Source of the DNA: Ophioderma brevispina
Taxonomy: Eukaryota > Echinodermata > Ophiuroidea > Amphilepidida > Ophiodermatidae
Direction: 5' to 3'
NCBI GenBank assembly: GCA_023653785.1
Contig: JAMKCH010071742.1
Coordinates: forward strand, 1-64,000
DNA length: 64,000 nucleotides
Shown here: in pieces, positions 36,801 through 48,594 of the stretch
Numbering within the stretch: the first letter of the stretch is position 1
Layout of the letters: each line of letters opens with the position of its first letter
Made by a program: the position numbers and the translations under genes
The notes under the pieces: generated by a model
Seen by the model: the letters and a program-made list of their open reading frames with translations, nothing else
The model's database searches: none
What the model was told of the DNA's origin: nothing

Positions 36801-38940
36801 TTTATTTTTGTGCTCGTTCATAAACCAAGAAAAAACACAGAAAAAGTTACCAATTTTTTTCTGATGTGTACAGGACTACTTTTAGTCCATGCTAAAAAAA
36901 CGTAACAGCGGCCCAGACGAATGTACTGAGGGCAACAGTGAAATTATGACCAAATACGAAATTGCTTTGTACATTCAGACGATGGGCCATGTAGACGACG
37001 AAATTAAATTGATCTTGATGAAAATGTGTGAAAATATAGTTAATTGTATTTGATAAACGTTTATTATAATTGAACAAAGACGAAATTGTTTTAAAAACGC
37101 ACGCTTCGTTTTCTTGGACGAAAAAAAACTTAACTAGAATGAATAAATCAAAAATGCTTTAAACTAACGGGCGAAAACAAAACACATATATAATTATATA
37201 TTGAATGAAATGGAAACTTAAAAAGAGGAATAGTTTACAAGAAAAAGCAACGAAAACAAACAAAGAAATAATACTTCACTTTATTTAGCTTCATTCATTA
37301 CATACACACGGTAATTAAAGTATTATACTCTAAAATAAATTAACTCAAAATACTTAAATATTATCTTTGGCGAGTTCTCTACCGATAGTGTGAATATGTA
37401 GGCAATAATATCTACTGACTAAAACCCAACTTTTAACATGGAGCTATATACAGTTTAATATGAGGACCACAATCTTCCTCAAAATTACCTCAGCCAATCA
37501 TTTCACTCTGAAATTAAACACCATTTTGCACTGACGAACCACTTGAAAACTTAATAGGCTATCCACAAATGTCAACCATTTTATTTTACGTTGCGTATAT
37601 AAAGGTTTGGTGTAGAAATATTTTAGATCAATTACCGTGCTGTTTTAAAATACGGAGAATTTGACTGAAACTCGCATTTTTATTGAATTTTGACGAGATC
37701 CGGATCCACGTATAAAAACCGGTCGGCATTTGGACATAAATTTACAAATTTTTCCTTTTTTATTCAAATACGTATTTTTTTTCATTTGTTTACAGTAGTT
37801 TCCTCTTACTTGCTGTCATTTTGAGTGTATTTTGATGTTTAAAAAAATAAATTATTTCATGAAAACCTTCGTTTTTATCAAGTGTGGAAAACAATCTCTA
37901 CCACGTGAAAATTGTCTACGACAAGTTCTCCTTGTTCAGACTGCTTTTTACAGGCCAAAAGTTATTCCTAAAATTCACAATTGGCGAAATATATAAATGT
38001 TAGTAGCTCATACATTGCGGAGAAGCTAAAAAACGGAGAACTATTTTTTTTTTTTCAAAATGACTGCACAAATCACCTATAGAAAACTACTAGCATATAG
38101 GAATTCGTGATATGTGTCCTGAAAAATAACGTTAAATAAAAAAACAAAAGTAAAATTGAATGTATTAAAAGAAAATAGTCCTCATACTGATGCATTCTTG
38201 ATTATATTTTATTTTCGATGAATATGACATTGCCTAACTAAAGCATAAATGATTTCCATTCACATGCTACACACGTCAACCACAATTTCGCGCATTAACT
38301 GTGTTCTGCCATTGCATACGACCTCACAAGAGACGGGGGCCAGTGCTGATTTTCGTTCCCATGGTTGATTAAACCCCATTAACTTTCATCAATTTAATCA
38401 TTGTCTCATCCCATGCAGCGCGTTGAATCAGTTATTTGGACTGAGCGTTTTGATTTTGGTAAATTTCTGAACAAAATTGATCGCAGGGAGGTTTTACACT
38501 TGAACTGTAGACAATTAGGGGTCTAGTTTATGAAAATAGGGTTGCAGAAGTCAATAAACCATTTAATAGGTTTTATGATGGAAAATGCGCGAGGTGATTT
38601 CTAGAAAAATCGATAACTTCAGATAAATTATGACAAATTTCGACGAAGAGCGATGGATTTGCAATAAAAGGTATGTCTTTGAATTTCGTGAATATTGGGT
38701 ACAAAGTGCAACAGTCGCCATGTTGAAGAAAGATACTTTCCTCTTTTAAGTTAGGAACAGATTTTGTACAAGTACTAAGTGTTTAAAATATATCAATTTT
38801 ATGTTAATCAGCCTATTGTTTTAAATGGTAGGTGTAAAACCTTGTAAAAAACTTTTGGGGGTACTTCAAATATTTATCTTTCATTGTTATCAAAAAAAAT
38901 CCTATATGTACTTCAAATTCCGTGTTCAGTGCGTTTTGAA
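36801..38940. other. No gene recognised; AT-rich
   Basis: Frames are short and unremarkable. Around 38280-38450 the composition is less skewed, but nothing identifiable is present. Confidence 0.5.
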
Positions 38941-38989
38941 TTGAGATCTGCTCCCCTAATATTGATTACAATGACACATGCAGAAAACA

Positions 38990-39245
38990 ATGTCCTACAC
39001 AGTGCACACACTACAAAAGATATACTGATAAATTAAGTTCATACTTCCACACATCCTACACTGATGAATTTAAAAAAAAGTTTCTCACCCCCCTTCCATG
39101 GGCCTCAAGAATGACCGATTTCAGGTCGAGCTAAAAACAATTCTGTTACTGCCAAACCACCACATCAAAAAAAACAAAAACAAAAAACTACAACTCTTTT
39201 TTACATTATCAAAACATACAACACTTGATCCCTAGAACTTTTTAA
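38990..39245 (+). repeat. Dispersed repeat R, copy 2
   Basis: Nearly matches 44150-44327 through ACACTGATGAATT, CAAGAATGACCGATTTCAGG, TCGAGCTAAAAACAATTCTG and CTTGATCCCTAGA. The sequence following in this copy (TTTTTAAAG, with TTAA at 39242-39245) resembles an empty target of the TTAA element found after copy 3. Confidence 0.85.
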
Positions 39246-39619
39246 AGTAGAACCGTACTAAGAATAATTGATCCATATACCGCTATAAAAATAATTTATT
39301 GGAACACATATCGGTAGTTTCATGGAAAAACGGATTTATACTAACCATAAAAATGAATCTAAACATTTTACTACTCATCGCTATTTGAAATTCGCGCTAG
39401 TGTATAGGATATTTTATACGTGTTATGGAAGACGACGGCAAGTAGGTTCATACACCTTCACATGTGACGCTTTCATAATGTGCATTTCCATGGTGGTGTA
39501 TGACCCACCGTGCCGGCGTAATCGCATAACATCTTTTATACAATAGCGCAAATTTTAAATACCATGGTCAGACTAGGTGTTTTAACTTGTTCTGTTTACA
39601 ATATAATTGCCGTTTTTAG
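39246..39619. other. No gene recognised
   Basis: A 74-codon frame at 39322-39546 plus has no known domain. Nothing else is visible. Confidence 0.4.
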
Positions 39620-40462
39620 ATGAACCACTCGATATGTGGTCATAGTTATGCAGTGTGGTGTGAGAAATGTGGTAAATGGATTCATGGGAGATGCACAAAG
39701 AATGAAGAGAGTGACCCAAGTTTGGCAAGAGCTTTTGTGTGGGGAGATGCCAAGAAGGAGGTGAGGGGTGGGGAAGAGAGTGGAAAAGTTGTGTGACAGG
39801 TGGAAAACAGTAGGAGTTCACGTACCTAGGTGACAGGATTAGTGCGGGTGGTGGATGTGAGGGCGGCTGTGACATCATAGTAAGGTATGGGTGGTGAAGT
39901 TTAGAGAATGTTGGAGAGTTTTGTTACTTGGGAGAAGATTTCCTTTGAAGATGAAATGGATGGTGTACAGGAGTTGTGGAGTATGCATGATGCTGTATGG
40001 GAGTGGACATGGTGCCTGAGTGAAAATGAGATGGGGAGTTTGAGAAGGGCATAGAGAGCAATGGTGAGAGCATGGTGTGTTGTGAAATTGATGGATAGGC
40101 AGAAGACTGAAGATTTGATGGCAGAGTTGGGTTTGGAGGAGGCGGCTGACCAACTGGCGAGGCGAATGGGCAATAAAGATGGCTGGTCAACGGTGCTGAG
40201 AAGGATGAGGAGCATTTTTTAAAAAAAAGGGCTTTTGAGTTTGAGGTGGGTGTTTGATAAGAGGGGGGTCCCGACCATAAGAGGAGCAAGTGGAGGAGGA
40301 GAGTCGGAGGGTTGGGTGAGGATGGGGGCTGCGTTGAATCGGGCGAAGTGGAAGGAGGGAGTAAGGGCGATTGCTACGAATGTGAGGTGAATCCGGCCAC
40401 CCCCGGTTGCGGGGACAAAACCGGATTTAAAACGTTGGTTTTACTACTACTACTACTACTAG
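39620..40462 (+). mobile_element. LINE 3' end with zinc-knuckle-like motif, RTE-type
   Basis: Starting at the Met at 39620, the plus strand reads SICGHSYAVWCEKCGKWIHG and RCT, a Cys/His cluster (C, CxxC, HxxxC) like the PHD-type knuckle between RT and C-terminus in a family of RTE-like LINEs. Then, across frameshifts, come FTYLGDRISAGGGCEAAVTS (about 39820-39880), FPLKMKWMVYRSC (about 39950-39985), a degraded tail region, and ALNRAKWKEGVRAIATNVR (about 40330-40390). The 3' end is a TAC repeat (40441-40461). All RT catalytic sequence is missing, so this is a 5'-truncated copy. Confidence 0.82.
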
Positions 40463-40512
40463 TTATTTCATAAAGTATATTGTATAATATTATTCGTTGT
40501 ACGGGTTCTCCT

Positions 40513-41093
40513 TTAAGGGTTATAGAGGATAATTGAAATAATAGATCGATTTTCTTAATTTTTGGATATATGGTATTTTAATTGATGTAAGTGACAAATC
40601 TGAAATAAAAAATTGGGGTCACCGACTTCGTTTTTGAGCTATAGGCTGTTCAAAAAGTGTATCATTTTCAAAAATTTGTACAGAGCTCTATGGGAAAACC
40701 GCAAAATGTTATAATTTTCCAGGCATAAAATATAAACAAATCGAACGATTTTTGACTTTTCTACTTATGTTAAGAACCTTTATAAGATCTTTTCAGCGCA
40801 CTAATAAAAACTGGGTGTCACCGACTTAGTTTTCGAGAAAAACAACGAAAAAGGCCTAAAAATTGCAATTTTCCTTTCAAGTGCATCCTGTTTGCGTGAA
40901 CAAAAGCGCAGCTTACCTTGCGTATTGACGCACAGAAATAAGCGCAATGACAGCAGGAAGCAAAAACTCTGGTGTGGAGTGGATGGGTGGGTTAATTGGC
41001 GGGGAGAGTGAGTGAGTGAGTGAGTGAGTGAGTGAGTGAGTGAGTGAGTGAGTGAGTAGTATGAGTGCATTTTTTTTCAAATTAGGCAAACAA
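40513..41093 (+). mobile_element. TTAA element, truncated copy
   Basis: Begins TTAA plus the terminal motif GGGTTATAGAGGATAATTGA, and matches 44328-45335 through GGGGTCACCGACTTCG, AAAAGTGTATCATTTTC and GTGTCACCGACTTAG, up to a GAGT microsatellite and AGTATGAGTGCATTTTTTT. It lacks the right end. It also lacks the MITE at 44864-45230, giving an intact empty site (GGGTTAATTGGCGG, about 40990-41003). Confidence 0.85.
41004..41057. repeat. GAGT microsatellite
   Basis: About 13 GAGT units inside the truncated TTAA element. The same tract is at 45244-45302 in the other copy. Confidence 0.97.
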
Positions 41094-41198
41094 ATCTGTT
41101 TGAAATATAAGCCTATACAAGGAAATTATAAAATTAGGTAATTCAGGGCATGAAGGGATAATTGAATAAGGGGATCTAGTTTTATCGGATTTAATTTG

Positions 41199-44145
41199 TA
41201 ATAATAATAATAATAATACACGGCATACGAAGGATACAAAGGGCAACACATGAAACTAGACAAAAACAAGCAAAAACAATCAAGAGAAAAGATAAGTTTT
41301 GAGAAGTCATTTGAAGCTGTTGACTGTAGGTGCAGAGCGGATACTGACTGGGATCATGTTCCATTGCTTGGGAGCAGCAACTGAAAAAGCCCTATACCCT
41401 GGCACACTTGTGTCTCTTTGGAACCACAAGGTTAAGACCGTGATCCGAACGTGTGGTAACAGAGCCTTGTTGTGGTCTCTTAACGGTAAGACTCTCAGCC
41501 ATGTACCAGGGACAGAGCCCATTCAGGGATTTATAAACGTACAGAAGAGTTTTGAATTGAATGCGATCTTTGATGCAACCAGTGAAGATCTTTAAGCAAG
41601 GGACTAATGGAAGAACATTTGTTTTGAAGCCGCTGTATCAATGTCCTTCTGCGCAATATTGTTAAACAAAACGTTACAGTAATCAAGGCGTGACAAAATC
41701 ATGGCTCTTACAATGTTTGCGCATGTTTCCTGATCAATAAATTTGCGAATTCTGTATAAATTGCGAATTTGCCAATTGATGGTTTTACAAAGATTGTTAA
41801 TATGCTGGGATATGTTTAATTCCTGATCAAAGACAAAACCTAAGTTACGCATAGAGGAAGATTGTGGAATGATTTCATCACCAATGTAGAAGTTGACATC
41901 TTGTAACTCGGTTTTGTGGTATGATGATGAAATAACAAAGAATTGTTTTGTCAGGGGTTAACTTCAATTTGTTAGCTATCATCCATCTGTTAATATCTTT
42001 GACACATTGAGAAATTTTAAAGAGTGCGCATGACACATTGCAAGGATTGTTGGATTAACAGGCAAATAGAGTTGAATATCATCTGCATAAATATGATATA
42101 ACAGGTGGTGATGGCGAATGATACGGCCAACTGTGTGAGTATAGAAAACAAAGGCTAATGGGCCAATGACTGAACCTTGAGGCAGCCCGTGTTCAAGCAA
42201 GATGTCATTGGAGTAGGTACCCCCCCCCCAGCCCACCTTCACATGGCATGACCTATTTTAAGATATGATGAAAGCCACTTCTGTGCAATACCAGCAATGC
42301 CAAATTCATCAGCAACTCTCTGCTGCAGAACTTCACAATCGACAGTGTTGAAGGCTGCAGAGAGGTCAAGCATAACGAGCAGCACAGCTTGTTGGTTGTC
42401 AAGAGAACGAGAGAAGTTGTCATGAACATTGGCAAGGGCAGTCTCTGTGCTGTGACGGGCTCTGTAAGCTGATTGCATGGGTTCTGCAAGATCATGTTCC
42501 TCAATATGGCTCGTTAGTTGGGAAACAACACATTTTTCAATTACCTTTGATGTGAAAGGGAGGTTCACAACAGGGCGGTAATTCTTTAGCTCGTTCTTGT
42601 TGAGTGATGGTTTCTTCAATACGGGTGTGATTACTGCCCTGCGGAGATCTTGTGGGAATGTCCCAGTGGACAAAGAAACATTAACAATTCTTGTGATGGT
42701 AGGGAGTAAGACATGAATATGTTTCTTAAGGAGCCATGTAGGCAATACATCAAGGGCACATGATTTGTTGGGACATTTTGTGATAACCTTCAGCAGCTCA
42801 TCTTCAGACACATAACCAAACTGATTAAAGGAAATATCAGAGCTCACAGTAGTAGATAACATTGGATTTACATTTGAAACATTTTCAGCAGTTACATCAG
42901 TCCCTTCCAACCCGCACTAGGCCAGCGTGGAAGGGTAGGCCGAAATCCAGCATGGAAACATGTTGAGGCTTTCGTCCAACAGTGGACAGACAAAAAGGCT
43001 GATGGTGATGACATCAGTACTACAATTTTCAACCTCATGAGGGATCTTATTTACCTTGCCAATAAAAAAATTCTCCGAAAGAATTGGAAAGGTCAGAGGG
43101 ACAATCAGTATCTGGGATTGGGTTACAATTCTGATTGAGGAGTTCCTTAACTACATTGTACATATCCTTAACACAACTAGAGTTATCAAACTTGTTCTTA
43201 TAATATGCAATTTTAGATTCAGAAACTACATCCTTGTCAGTTTGCCTTGATGAAAGGAATTTATCAAGGTGAATAGCAGACTGTGTTTTGCGCCACTTCC
43301 GTTCTCAACACCTGCGTTCTCTAATGGCTTTATTTACTGAGTCTCCATACCACCCCGGGTGGTATGCCATGGATGATTTCTTATAGTTGGAAGGGGCATG
43401 GAAGTTTAAGACTTCAAGGCAGCAGCTGTTATAGTCATTGAGTAAGTCATTTACACTGGAGTAGTCCTTCTGTGAAATGGAGATTTTGGCAGAGAGATCT
43501 TCTGAGAAGCGATGGTTATCAATGTTATTGTACTTGCGGAAGATGCGAGTAGTAGAAGAAGCATGTGGTTTGGATAAGTTGATGGAACAATTTACCATGT
43601 AGTGGTCCTTTGTGAAAGTGTCACTATCAACATTTATATCCCGAATCAGATTATCAGTGTTTCTTGTAACAACAACATCGAGGATGTGGCCACATCTATG
43701 GGTTGGCTGTGAAACATGTTGGACCATACCAACTGATGACAAACAGGTAGACTTGTTTCACATCGCTCTTAGTAGGGAGATCAAAGTGAACATTGAGGTC
43801 CCCAACAAGCAGAACTTTCCCTGGTAGTAAGTCCAACCAATCAATGAATTTCACCATTTCAGTGAGGAAAGATGACAATTTCAGTTTATTTTTACAAGAG
43901 GGGGGAGGTCGATTTACAGTGATAATGTAAAAAGAATGGGGTATGTTGGAGACAACCGCATATTGAAATGTTTGAAAAACAGGCAAGTCCGAGTTTGTCA
44001 AATGACAGAGACTAAGTTGAGCTTTATAAAGGATTCCAATACCTCCGTGATGATCACCAGACAATCGGGGTTATTTATAAAAGCATAACCAGGAGGTGAC
44101 AATTCCTTGATAACAACAGGATCGTCAGACTAGAATATCAAGCAG
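41199..44145 (-). mobile_element. CR1/L2-like LINE, nearly complete but broken
   Basis: Minus strand, 5' to 3'. APE-type endonuclease (about 44140-43305): KELSPPGYAFI, GGIGILYK, TVNRPPPS, PGKVLLVGDLNVHFDLP and THRCGHILDVVVT. Reverse transcriptase (42910-42239, 223 codons, then 42242-41979): NYRPVVNLPFTSKVIEK, VMLDLSAAFNTVD, LPQGSVIGPL, and the active site YADD at about 42078-42091. Thumb and C-terminal region (about 41852-41307): NLGFVFDQELNISQHI, SRLDYCN and AFSVAAPKQWN. The frame breaks near 44050, 43740, 43290, 42240 (beside a 10-nt C run) and 41615. The 3' tail is an AAT repeat, ATT in sense (41200-41220). The 5' end is truncated inside the endonuclease. It is the best-preserved element here but cannot be active as it stands. 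Confidence 0.92.
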
Positions 44146-44149
44146 AGAA

Positions 44150-44327
44150 TATCTTCCACACATCATACACTGATGAATTAGTTCATCGCCCGTCCATGCA
44201 TCAAGAATGACCGATTTCAGGTCGAGCTAAAAACAATTCTGTTACTGCCAATCAACAACAACAAAAAAAACTACAACCTCTTTCTACATTATCAAAACAT
44301 ACAAACACTTGATCCCTAGATACATTG
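44150..44327 (+). repeat. Dispersed repeat R, copy 3
   Basis: Matches copy 2 (38990-39245) closely, ending at CACTTGATCCCTAGATACATTG directly before the TTAA element. Confidence 0.85.
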
Positions 44328-44863
44328 TTAAGGGTTATAGAGGATAATTGAAATAATAGATCAGATTTTCGTAATTTTTGGATATATGGTATTTTAATTG
44401 ACGTAGGTGACAAATCTGAAATAAAAAAAATTGGGGTCACCGACTTCGTTTTGAGCTATAGGCTGTTCAAAAAGTGTATCATTTTCAAAAATTTGTAGAG
44501 AGCTCTATGGGAAAACCAGAAAAATGTTGTAGTTTTCCAGGCATAAAATATAAACAAATCGAACGATTTTTGACTTTTCTTACTTATGTTAAGAACCTTT
44601 ATAAGATCTTTTAGCGCACTAATAAAAACTGGGTGTCACCGACTTAGTTTTCGAGAAAAACAACGAAATAGGCCTAAAAAAAAATTGCAATTTTCCTTTC
44701 AAGTGCGTCCTGTTCGCGTGAACAAAAGCGCAGCTTACCTTGCGTATTGACGCACAGAAATAAGCGCAAACCCATGCCTGGTACGCGTTCGCAAGATAGA
44801 GAATTGGCTCTTGTTGAGAGCAGGAAGCAATAAACTCTGGTGTGGAGTGGATGGGTGGGTTAA

Positions 44864-45230
44864 TACGTGGATCCTGGGTTTCCTACCGGAAATCATTTTT
44901 TACCGAAATTCCTATCCCACAATGCACCAACGATGTACGAGTAGATATGCATCACTCCATGCACGCTCGCGGTTTAGTGCGCCTCCTTTAAACTACGCGC
45001 ATATTTTGTGGCGCAAAAATTACAAGGCAATCAAGAGTACTCGTTACTGGTAAAAATTATGTACAGCAAACGGTTTTCGCACAGTTATGACAGAAAAATT
45101 ACCGTATGACACAAAACACCATAGAATATATATGCGCTATTTATTTTATATACTCGTACATCGTTGGTGCATTGTGGGATAGGAATTTCGGTACAAAATT
45201 ATTTCCGGTAGGAAACCCAGGATCCACGTA
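44864..45230. mobile_element. Young MITE with 80-bp inverted arms, nested in the TTAA element
   Basis: The arms 44864-44943 and 45151-45230 are 80 bp and inverted, with two differences (for example AATCATTTTTTACC against AATAATTTTGTACC). They begin TACGTGGATCCTGGG. It interrupts GGGTTAATTGGCGG, which is intact at 40990-41003. Depending on how the ends are read, the target duplication is AT or none. The 200-bp centre is non-coding. Near-identical arms suggest recent insertion or gene conversion. Confidence 0.92.
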
Positions 45231-45243
45231 TTGGCGGGGGAGA

Positions 45244-45302
45244 GTGAGTGAGAGAGTGAGTGAGTGAGTGAGTGAGTGAGTGAGTGAGTGAGTGAGTGAG
45301 TA
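45244..45302. repeat. GAGT microsatellite
   Basis: GAGT/GAGA units equivalent to those at 41004-41057. Confidence 0.97.
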
Positions 45303-45784
45303 GTATGAGTGCATTTTTTTCAAATTAGGCAAATGCAATGGCATAAGTATGTGTCTCATATCGGAAATTGCGGGAATCTGTCACAAAAACCACCAAATTT
45401 AAGAACGTAAAAAGACACCACTCCCCGACACACCCATCTAACATGTTTGTGTCGTTATTCATTTTAATGTCGTTACATGGGCGGTTGTCGGCAATCGGTG
45501 ACTCTTTACCCTACCGACACCCACCCGCACCCCCACATCTATGAAAACGATTCGGTACGCCCATGGATGTGATTAACAAAATTGGTATTATGCGACGCGA
45601 CACATAAAACGAGGCAAAAACTACAACTAAAAAACGCAAACATTCTCGCGGTGAACTGCGCATGCATCACACGCACCTAAGAAAGATCTCCTACGCTCTG
45701 ACTGCGAGTGCGTAAGTGGCAGCGCAAACTGACACGCAGTACGCAGAACGGCATTTCTCATCAATTATCCTCTATAACCCTTAA

Positions 45785-46530
45785 TGCCAATAGAATAAGA
45801 AATATGAATAAGAAATTTGTCTATACAAAGAATATGTCTATTGAAGGGGCACGATTCATTCCTCAGCTTCGACCCCAACTTTTGCACAATCAAACCTGAG
45901 ATTTTGGCATCAATAGAAGCCTTGCATTTTTCTCATCTCATCTGCAATATTTTATGACTACAGTGCCCCCAATAAATTGTGGCCATCGTGAACACTCGGT
46001 ACACATGTAGCAATGCAGAAATTCATCAGCGTGCTTACGCAGCTCTGTAAATGAGATGCAAGCATGTACCTGTGTCATGTATCTAATACGCTAGCCACAA
46101 TTCTTCGGCAAAAATGTACTTCTTTCTCTGTAATGCGTAAAGCGAAAATATGGTCTGTTTACAGTTACCGCACAATATTTGGTAACATACTTTATGGGCT
46201 ATGGTAATACACACACGACTACCACTCACAGCGGTGTTTACGACATTTCTTTTGTCCACAGCCTTTCTCGCACACAGGCCTGAGAGTGGGTCTTTGAAAA
46301 AGAAAAAAGGGTTTTGTTGAAAAGAGCGAGCGAAGCGACGGGGTATCACGGTTCACGGCCGGGGGTCCAGGGGCTCACCTTAGAGGTCCAAAATGTCAGT
46401 ATTCTCTTACCCAAATCAGCATTCTTGGGAATTTGTATTTTTTTTAACAACCGCCCAAAGTTCACTCTATGGCCTGTATAGGCAATGCCAGTGCGGTGAA
46501 AGGCCAATTTGGTGTACAAAGATTGTTATT
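45785..46530. other. No gene recognised
   Basis: An 88-codon minus frame (46083-46349) lies partly over a GC-rich GAGCGAGCGAAGCGACGGGG sequence of repeat-like appearance and shows no domain. Nothing else is identified. Confidence 0.45.
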
Positions 46531-46534
46531 AAGC

Positions 46535-47150
46535 CTCCATTAAGGAACAGATATTTTTAATGTAAAATGAAAAGGTTAAAAGTAAACATCTCAACTTTAA
46601 AGGCTCATAATTTGAAAACTGATCAAGCCATCTACATACATATGAAATGCATCATACGATAGAGCTCTTTAAAATAAAGCTTTCTTGGAAAAATGGACAG
46701 AGCACCTCCATCTGACAGCTCCATTAAGGAAAAAAACTACCAGTAGAAACTAAGTCCATATGGATTTTTTATTACATGATAAAGAAGAAAGATCTAAATT
46801 TTAAAGGATCATAACTTAAAACTGAGTCGTCTACATACAACTGCATCATGAGAAAGCTCTTTAAATTACTGCTTAGCTGAAAAAAATGGACAGAGTCCTG
46901 TCATCTCACAGTCCCCCATTTAAGAACTGTCGGTATGAACAGAGTCCATAAGGAGAATATTGTTTAGCTACAGTAGCACAATAAACTCAAAGTCTAAACT
47001 TTAATGGCTCATAACTTGAAAATTAAGCTACCTTAATGTACATATGAAACTACATCATAAAAATAAGTTTTCCAGAAAAAAATGGACAGAGCTCCGCTGT
47101 CTGACAGCCGCATTTAAGGAACTGTCAGTAGGAACCAAGTCATATAAAAG
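46535..47150 (+). repeat. Tandem repeat, about 195-bp unit, three diverged copies
   Basis: The marker ATGGACAGAG is at 46693, 46886 and 47082 (spacings 193 and 196). Each unit also has CTAAA(C/T)TTTAA(A/T)GG, a TCATAACTT...AAAACTGA block, a CATCAT...AAGCTCTTTAAA block and CATTTAAGGAACTGTC. It is non-coding. Confidence 0.88.
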
Positions 47151-47465
47151 TAATTTAAAAAAGTGCACGAAAAATATTAAGTTGCACTTCACCGCTGAAA
47201 ACTACAACCACGACAACAAAACATTGTAGGTTTATCCCTTGGCACCACTGCAAGTTGAATCTAATATATTTAGCATACAGCAGTTTTATATTATAAAACC
47301 ACGATATATTAATGTGGGCTGAACACTATCTGAAAGACGGGAGAAAAAACATGTCAGAAACAGTTTTAATCTTTTCAAGTATATGTTCTTTTATTCACTT
47401 CGAAAATATATTGCCCTCTTTCCTTAATTTTATTTTTCGGTATTTTTTTTTATTTTCATCATCGT

Positions 47466-48323
47466 TCACCCCCACTATAAGGTTTGACACCTTTGGTAGT
47501 TAGTATGGACCCTATACATCAATAATAGGTAGTACTCTCGTGGTGTAGGGGCCAATTTAAGGTTACACAGGGATCAAACTTTTAAAATGCCCCAATCATG
47601 TTGAAATTCATGTCATGTTGTCCGTCTAGTCAAGAATTCTAAAAATGTATAGTTTGTACCCTCCATGACCATTGGTTTTGGAGTTATAGGGTAAAAAAAG
47701 GTCCATTTCCATTTGTATAGGGGTCAAAATCAGAAGTTGCTCCAATTTTGGTAAGATATGAAAGAAGTTGTACATCTAGCTTAATGTGTCAAAATAAGGA
47801 TGTTGTAGCATTCCAACCAATGCATATTTATCATGGTATGCGACAAAATAGGTAATAGGGCAACAATTGGCATTAACCTTCTTTGACCCTTATCTCGGTA
47901 AGTAAACATTTAACATAATCAAAACTATACTTTTTGGGAGTCCTCTTTCCTCAGGCTATAATTTGCAAGCATTTAAAATGTAATCAGATTAACTTTTAAT
48001 GTTGACCCCTGTACAAATTGATATTGACCTTTTTACCATTTTAATAATTTTTACCCTATATCTCCGAAACCAATGGTCTTAGGTGGTACAAACTATATAT
48101 TTTTGGCATCCTTATGACTAGATGGACGATATGGCATACATTTCAGCTTGATTAGAACATTTTAAAAGTTGGACTCCTGTGTAATCTTAAATTGGCCCCT
48201 ATTGAAAATTAAAAAGTGCTACCACAATTTGAGAGCACTAACGACCTAGCATTAATATAATTGATATAGGTGGTCCATACTAACTACCAAAGGTGTTAAA
48301 CCTTTTCTATAGTGGGGGTAAAC
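47466..48323. mobile_element. Foldback element F, about 860 bp
   Basis: The left arm (about 47466-47728) and right arm (about 47998-48323) are inverted copies. Shared pieces include CCCCCACTATA, ACACCTTTGGTAGTTAGTAT, AGTTTGTACC, GACCATTGGTTT and a TATAGGGTAAAAA block. The loop is about 270 bp and there is no coding frame. The right-hand similarity to 15.4 kb continues to about 48372, outside the left arm, so the true ends are uncertain. A further partial copy lies at 49080-49190. Confidence 0.8.
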
Positions 48324-48488
48324 AAACTCCTTAAATATGGCCCCTATGATGTTCTGCTCCTGCTCTATACATTTTACTACAAAAAATTGGCTACCTATTT
48401 ACTACAAACAAAAATCGGAAAACCGATTTAAATCGAATCTCAGGCTTGGTCACACAGGATTTTTTGTGAACCAAAAATGTTCTATTTC

Positions 48489-48585
48489 ATTTGAGAATGA
48501 CTGTGTCTTTTAAGATCTCCCTTTCATTAAAAGCCTCCATTTAGCCCAATGAAAATTTGTGACAATACTCACATTGGTATAAAGG
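48489..48585 (-). pseudogene. Isolated C2H2 zinc-finger remnant
   Basis: The minus strand reads YQCEYCHKFSLG then a stop, and in a shifted frame AFNEREILKRHSHSQMK, which is recognisably one finger of the family in the nearby array. It lies 0.65 kb from array 2. Confidence 0.7.
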
Positions 48586-48594
48586 TTTTGTATA

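Larger units (their letters stand above)
44332..45780. mobile_element. Non-autonomous element with 20-bp TIRs flanked by TTAA
   Basis: Perfect 20-bp terminal inverted repeats, GGGTTATAGAGGATAATTGA at 44332-44351 and its complement at 45761-45780, are flanked on both sides by TTAA (44328-44331 and 45781-45784). TTAA duplication is the mark of piggyBac-type insertion, but the GGG start is not the usual piggyBac terminus, so the class is open. The body shares about 570 bp with the truncated copy at 40513 and includes a GAGT microsatellite and a nested MITE. There is no transposase frame. Confidence 0.82.

Noticed and set aside
39582..40289. Minus-strand Ser/Pro/His frames of 92-121 codons
   Set aside because: They are antisense to the LINE 3' end read on the plus strand.
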